64,000 nucleotides of DNA, taken from the NCBI RefSeq assembly GCF_000720635.1, contig NZ_JOCF01000011.1, forward strand, positions 67,276-131,275, in the 5' to 3' direction. How positions within the stretch are numbered: the stretch's first letter is position 1; each line of letters starts with the position of its first letter. The notes under the pieces are model-generated. The model saw only the letters and a program-made list of their open reading frames with translations, was not told the DNA's origin and did no database searches. Made by a program: the position numbers and the translations under genes. This document shows, piece by piece, positions 60,412 through 64,000 of the stretch. The stretch comes from Streptomyces sp. NRRL WC-3742 (GTDB lineage: Bacteria; Actinomycetota; Actinomycetes; Streptomycetales; Streptomycetaceae).

Positions 60412-61733
60412 GCGAGCTGTCGCCGTCTCAGTTGCCTGCTCAGCCGCCTGCTCAGGCGCCTGCTCAGCCGTCCGATCAGCCGTCCGCTCGGTCGCCCGCT
60501 GAGGAGGACCAGCGGCTGCTGGTCGGCATCCCCCGGCAGGGCCCGTCCCCCGTGCAGGCCGCGGCCGAGGCCGCGTCCCGTCGGGTGGGGCCCGCGGAGA
60601 CCGTCGCGAGGGCGCTCGGGAAGGCGCTCGGGGCGTTCACCGGGCGCGTGCTCGGGGCGCACCAGGCCGCGGTGGTGCGGATCGGCTTCGGGCTGGTCTG
60701 GCTCGCCTACCTGCTGCGCGAGTGGCCCAACCGGCGGGTGCTCTACGGCGACCGCTCCCCCTGGGCGATGGACCTGGCCGAGCGGCTGCTGGCCGACAAC
60801 GGGGCGTTCACCGTGCTGCCCTGGTTCGGCGGGCGGGCCTGGTTCGAGCTGGTCTACCACCTGGGGATGCTGGCCGCCCTGGCGGTACTGCTGGGCTGGC
60901 GGACCAGGGCGAGCACGGTGCTGTTCCTGGTCACCGTGCTGTCGCTGCAGAACCGGGACGTCTTCCTCGGGGACGGCGGCGACAACGTCGTCCACCTGAT
61001 GGCGGTCTACCTGGTCTTCACCCGCTGCGCCGAGGTCTGGTCGCTGGACGCCCGACGGGCCAGGGCGGACGGCCCGGGCGGGGTGGTGCTGTGGGCCGTC
61101 CTCGGGGCGGTGCTGGCGCTCTGTCAGCTGGGCGAGTTCTCCGGTGAGACGCTCACCTGGACGAGCCGGACCTTCCCGTACGTCGGCTGGTCGCCGCTGT
61201 TCTGGGGTCTGTGGGCCGTCGCCGGGCTCTGGTGGACGCTCCGGCGGCTGCGGCCGGAGGGCGAGCTGCGGGCCGTGCTCGACGCGCTGGCGAACATGGT
61301 GCACAACTGCGCGATGCTGGTGATCGCCGTCGAGGTGGTGCTGATCTACGCCACCGCCGGCTGGTACAAGGTGCAGGGCTCGCGCTGGCAGGACGGCAGC
61401 GCGCTCTACTACCCGCTGCACCTGGACTACTTCACGCCCTGGCCCTGGCTGTCCGGGCTCGTCGGCTCGGCCCTGCTGCCGGTGTTCCTGCTCTCGTACG
61501 GGACGGTGATCCTCCAGGTCGCCTTCCCGTTCACGCTGCTCAACCGGCGGGTCAAGAACGTGCTGCTGGCGGTGATGATGGTCGAGCACGTGGGGATCGC
61601 GGTGGTGCTCGGGCTACCGGTGTTCTCGCTCGCGATGATCGCGGCCGACTCGGTGTTCCTGCCGACCGGGCTGCTGCTGTGGGTGGCGGCGCGGGCCGGG
61701 CGGCTGAGGCGGGCGCGGAGGCGCTCGCCCTAA
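60408..61733 (+). CDS. HTTM domain (vitamin-K-dependent carboxylase-like) membrane protein
   Basis: The 441-residue product starts at GTG 60408. The N-terminal ~45 residues are a repetitive Gln/Pro/Ala/Ser stretch (QLPAQPPAQAPAQPSDQPS). The rest is an HTTM-type domain with about eight helices, beginning VRIGFGLVWLAYLLREWPN, with FELVYHLGMLAALAVLLGWRTR, NRDVFLGDGGDNVVHLMAVYL and IYATAGWYKVQGSRWQDGSALYYPLHLDYF. HTTM proteins resemble vitamin K-dependent gamma-carboxylase and SdpB; the reaction is not known here. It is translated in overlap with the DUF5819 gene. Confidence 0.85.
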   Translation: MSELSPSQLPAQPPAQAPAQPSDQPSARSPAEEDQRLLVGIPRQGPSPVQAAAEAASRRVGPAETVARALGKALGAFTGRVLGAHQAAVVRIGFGLVWLAYLLREWPNRRVLYGDRSPWAMDLAERLLADNGAFTVLPWFGGRAWFELVYHLGMLAALAVLLGWRTRASTVLFLVTVLSLQNRDVFLGDGGDNVVHLMAVYLVFTRCAEVWSLDARRARADGPGGVVLWAVLGAVLALCQLGEFSGETLTWTSRTFPYVGWSPLFWGLWAVAGLWWTLRRLRPEGELRAVLDALANMVHNCAMLVIAVEVVLIYATAGWYKVQGSRWQDGSALYYPLHLDYFTPWPWLSGLVGSALLPVFLLSYGTVILQVAFPFTLLNRRVKNVLLAVMMVEHVGIAVVLGLPVFSLAMIAADSVFLPTGLLLWVAARAGRLRRARRRSP

Positions 61734-61742
61734 GATGGCGGC

Positions 61743-63974
61743 ATGTCCTGGTTTGCCGCACTTCGTGACACCGCGCGGACCGGACTCACCCTCGACCGGG
61801 CGCTCAGTGACCCCAAGCGCGCGTTGCGCGGGGCCGTCGCCGTCGCCCTGGTGCTCTTCCCCACGCTGGCGCTCGGCGGGCCGGCGCTCGCCACCTCCGC
61901 GGCGATGGGCGCCTTCATCGCCGGGACGGCCACCTTCCAGCGCAGCTTCCGCCCGCGCGCCAGCCTCGCCGTCGCGGCCGGCATCGGGCTGGGCACCAGC
62001 ACCTTCCTCGGGTACCTGGCGGCCGGGGTGTACGGGCTGTTCCCGGTGCTGCTGGCGGTGTGGGCCTTCGGTGCCGGACTGGCCTGGGCCATCGGGCCGA
62101 CCGCCGGGGTCGTCGCCGCCAACACCGTCTCGGTGATGCTCGTCGTCGTCCAACTGCCCGTCAGCGCCGCGGCCGCACTCGGCCACGGACTCGTCGCCGC
62201 GCTCGGCGGGGTCTCCCAGGCCCTCGTCATCACCCTCCTGCCGATCGGCAGCTGGTCCGCCCAACGGGCCGCGCTCGCCGACACCTACGCCGAACTCGCC
62301 GACTACGCACGCCGGTTGCGCCAGGACCCGACCGCGCACATCGACCCGGCGCCGTTCATGACCGCCCGGCACGCCTCCGCCGTCACCCCCTGGCAGGACC
62401 GCCACCGGCCGCCCGAGCTGCGCGGACTGCGGGGCCTCGCCGAACGCATCCGCCCCACCCTCGCGGCCCTGGCCGACCCCAAGGTGGGCGCCCCCGAGGA
62501 GGGGCCGGAGCGCGACCGCGCCCGCGAGGTCCTGGCCGCCTCCGCCGAGGTCATGGACGCCCTCGCCCGGGCCGTCCGCACCGGCGACCCGCTGCGCCTG
62601 CCCCGCTCCGCGCCCGCGCTCACCGTGCCCGGGACGGACGACGCCACGCTCCTGCGCGGGGCCGCCCGGCGCTCGGCCCGGCGTCTGGGCGGGCTGCTTC
62701 GCAAGGCCGCCGACGCGCTCGACCGGGGCGACGAGGACACCATCAGCACCCCCGTGGTCGGGGCCGGCGGGGCGCTGCGCAAGCCGCCGCTGTCGCGGAT
62801 GCTGCCCGTCGCACTGCGGGCCGTACGGCGGCAACTGCGGCCGCGCTCGGCGGTGTTCCAGCACGCGGTGCGGCTGGCCGGGGTGGTGACCGTCGCCTAT
62901 CTGCTCGCCCGGCTGGCCGGCTTCGAACACGGCTACTGGGCGCCGCTGACCGCAGCGATGGTGATGCGGCCGGACTTCGCGCAGACCTACAGCCGGGGCG
63001 TGGCCCGGCTCGCCGGGACGGTGGTCGGGGTGAGCGTCTCGACCCTCGTGGTGCAGCTGGCCCACCCCGGGCAGTGGGTGCTGGCCGCGCTCGCGGTGGC
63101 GTGCATCGGCGGGGCGTACCTGACACTCAGGACCGGGTACGCGCTGATGACGGTCGGGATCTCCTCGTACGTGGTGTTCCTGCTCGGGCTCCAGGAGGGG
63201 GACCCGCTGGTCACCGCCTTCGAGCGGGTCGGGCTGACGCTGCTCGGCGGGTCCGTCGCGCTCCTGGTGTACGCGCTGTTCCCCACCTGGCAGACGGCCC
63301 GGCTCGGGGAACGGCTCGCCGAGTGGCTCGCGGCGGCGGGGCGGTACGCGGGGGCGGTCATCGCCTGCTACGAGACGCCGGCGCAGCCTCGGGAGCGGGT
63401 GGTGCGCACCGCGCTGCTGGACTCGCGGGAGGCGCGCTCCGAACTGCTCCAGGCGATCCAGCGGGCGGACGCGGAGCCCGGGCGGCACGAGACGGGGCTC
63501 GCCGGGGTGAGCCGGCGGCAGATCGACCGGGCCCGGGCGGCGGTGGGGCACCTGGGGCGGGTGGCGGTGCTGCTGGAGGCGCACCTGCCGGGGGCGGACG
63601 CGGAGCCCGTACCGGGGGCGGCGGAGTACGCGGAGGAGCTGCGGCTGGCCACGGCGCTGGCGGCGGGGGCGCTGCTGACGGGCCGGCCGGTGGAGTTCGG
63701 GGCGGTGCGGGAGGCGCAGGCGCGGCTGGAGGAGGGGCTGGCGGGGGCTCCGGCGGGGGCGCCGAGGGACGGGGCGCAGAGGGAAGGCGTGCAGAGGGAC
63801 GGGGCGCAGAGGAACGGCGCGCAGAGGGAGGGCGTGCAGCGGGACGTGGTGCGGGCGGGGACCCGGCTGGTGGGGCAGGCGTTGCGGGATCTGGAGCGGG
63901 CGCTGCGGGGGAGCGGCGGGAAGGAGGGGCGGGAGGAGGCGAAGGCACAGGTGGGAGAGTGGGGGGATGGATGA
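61743..63974 (+). CDS. FUSC family membrane protein
   Basis: The 743-residue product starts at ATG 61743, ten bases after the HTTM stop. It has two blocks of membrane helices: ~25-175 (VAVALVLFPTLALGG, AAGIGLGTSTFLGYL, TAGVVAANTVSVMLVVV) and ~370-520 (VRLAGVVTVAYLLARL, ALTAAMVMRPDF-like, VGISSYVVFLLGL), separated by a cytoplasmic stretch. This fits fusaric-acid-resistance/aromatic-acid-exporter (FUSC) proteins. The C-terminus has a pentapeptide repeat (63765-63839). The substrate is unknown. Confidence 0.83.
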   Translation: MSWFAALRDTARTGLTLDRALSDPKRALRGAVAVALVLFPTLALGGPALATSAAMGAFIAGTATFQRSFRPRASLAVAAGIGLGTSTFLGYLAAGVYGLFPVLLAVWAFGAGLAWAIGPTAGVVAANTVSVMLVVVQLPVSAAAALGHGLVAALGGVSQALVITLLPIGSWSAQRAALADTYAELADYARRLRQDPTAHIDPAPFMTARHASAVTPWQDRHRPPELRGLRGLAERIRPTLAALADPKVGAPEEGPERDRAREVLAASAEVMDALARAVRTGDPLRLPRSAPALTVPGTDDATLLRGAARRSARRLGGLLRKAADALDRGDEDTISTPVVGAGGALRKPPLSRMLPVALRAVRRQLRPRSAVFQHAVRLAGVVTVAYLLARLAGFEHGYWAPLTAAMVMRPDFAQTYSRGVARLAGTVVGVSVSTLVVQLAHPGQWVLAALAVACIGGAYLTLRTGYALMTVGISSYVVFLLGLQEGDPLVTAFERVGLTLLGGSVALLVYALFPTWQTARLGERLAEWLAAAGRYAGAVIACYETPAQPRERVVRTALLDSREARSELLQAIQRADAEPGRHETGLAGVSRRQIDRARAAVGHLGRVAVLLEAHLPGADAEPVPGAAEYAEELRLATALAAGALLTGRPVEFGAVREAQARLEEGLAGAPAGAPRDGAQREGVQRDGAQRNGAQREGVQRDVVRAGTRLVGQALRDLERALRGSGGKEGREEAKAQVGEWGDG
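63765..63839 (+). repeat. In-frame 15-bp tandem repeat
   Basis: Five 15-base units encode R-(D/E/N)-G-(A/V)-Q. They vary at two positions and lie in the C-terminal tail of the FUSC protein. It is probably a length-variable cytoplasmic segment. Confidence 0.85.
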
Positions 63975-64000
63975 GGTCGAGGTGGAGCGGGACTGGCGGG
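63967..64000 (+). CDS. Start of an unrecognised gene (partial)
   Basis: ATG 63967 overlaps the FUSC stop codon by eight bases and opens the reading frame MDEVEVERDWR, cut off by the window end. It appears translationally coupled to the FUSC gene. Nothing more can be said. Confidence 0.55.
   Translation, partial: MDEVEVERDWR

Overview
The window looks like the replication-origin region of a Streptomycetaceae chromosome (Streptomyces or Kitasatospora). The basis is very high GC, many GTG starts, and the actinobacterial order jag-yidC-yidD-rnpA-rpmH-dnaA-oriC-dnaN-gnd-recF-DUF721-gyrB-gyrA, followed by tRNA-Ile/tRNA-Ala and the crgA / class E sortase / PknB-FHA cluster. I see no insertion sequence, prophage or CRISPR array.

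Layout. 0-19.5 kb (left of the origin): the end of an LppU-like gene; pcnA; a DUF6049 membrane protein; murJ; a pseudokinase-discoidin protein; a SigM-type ECF sigma factor with its zinc-finger anti-sigma factor; trxB/trxA behind a SigR-type promoter; then a leftward block of GNAT, parB, parA, rsmG, jag, yidC, yidD, rnpA and rpmH. Six parS sites lie between 9.9 and 16.7 kb. 19.5-32.6 kb: dnaA, oriC with about twenty DnaA boxes, dnaN, gnd, recF, DUF721, gyrB, gyrA and a DUF3566 protein. 32.8-37.3 kb: a cyclopropane-fatty-acid-synthase-like enzyme, two identical tRNA-Ile genes, a tiny DLW-39 protein, tRNA-Ala, a DUF5324 protein, a rhomboid protease and a compact second cluster of DnaA boxes. 37.4-50.5 kb: crgA, a DUF881 protein, a 59-residue membrane protein, pabA, two class E sortases, then the leftward block pknB, pbpA, rodA, PP2C phosphatase, fhaB, fhaA, and a tRNA-Leu. 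50.6-64 kb (more variable): a NarL-type two-component system, a DUF2156 lysyl-phosphatidylglycerol-synthase-like protein next to a polytopic membrane protein, a multidomain SpoIIE-type phosphatase, a J-domain/rhodanese fusion, a DUF5819-HTTM pair, a FUSC transporter-like protein and the start of one more gene.

How the genes work together. dnaA, oriC, dnaN, recF and gyrBA form the replication module, parABS segregates the origins, and the DnaA boxes at 37 kb could titrate DnaA. RnpA, YidC, YidD, Jag, RsmG and L34 form the usual RNA and membrane-insertion block. MurJ and its pseudokinase partner at the left end are probably linked functionally to PknB, PstP, FhaA, FhaB, RodA, PbpA and CrgA at 37-50 kb, a Ser/Thr-kinase-controlled peptidoglycan and division system. 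The sortases attach surface proteins. The right end appears to be mostly regulation and envelope functions.
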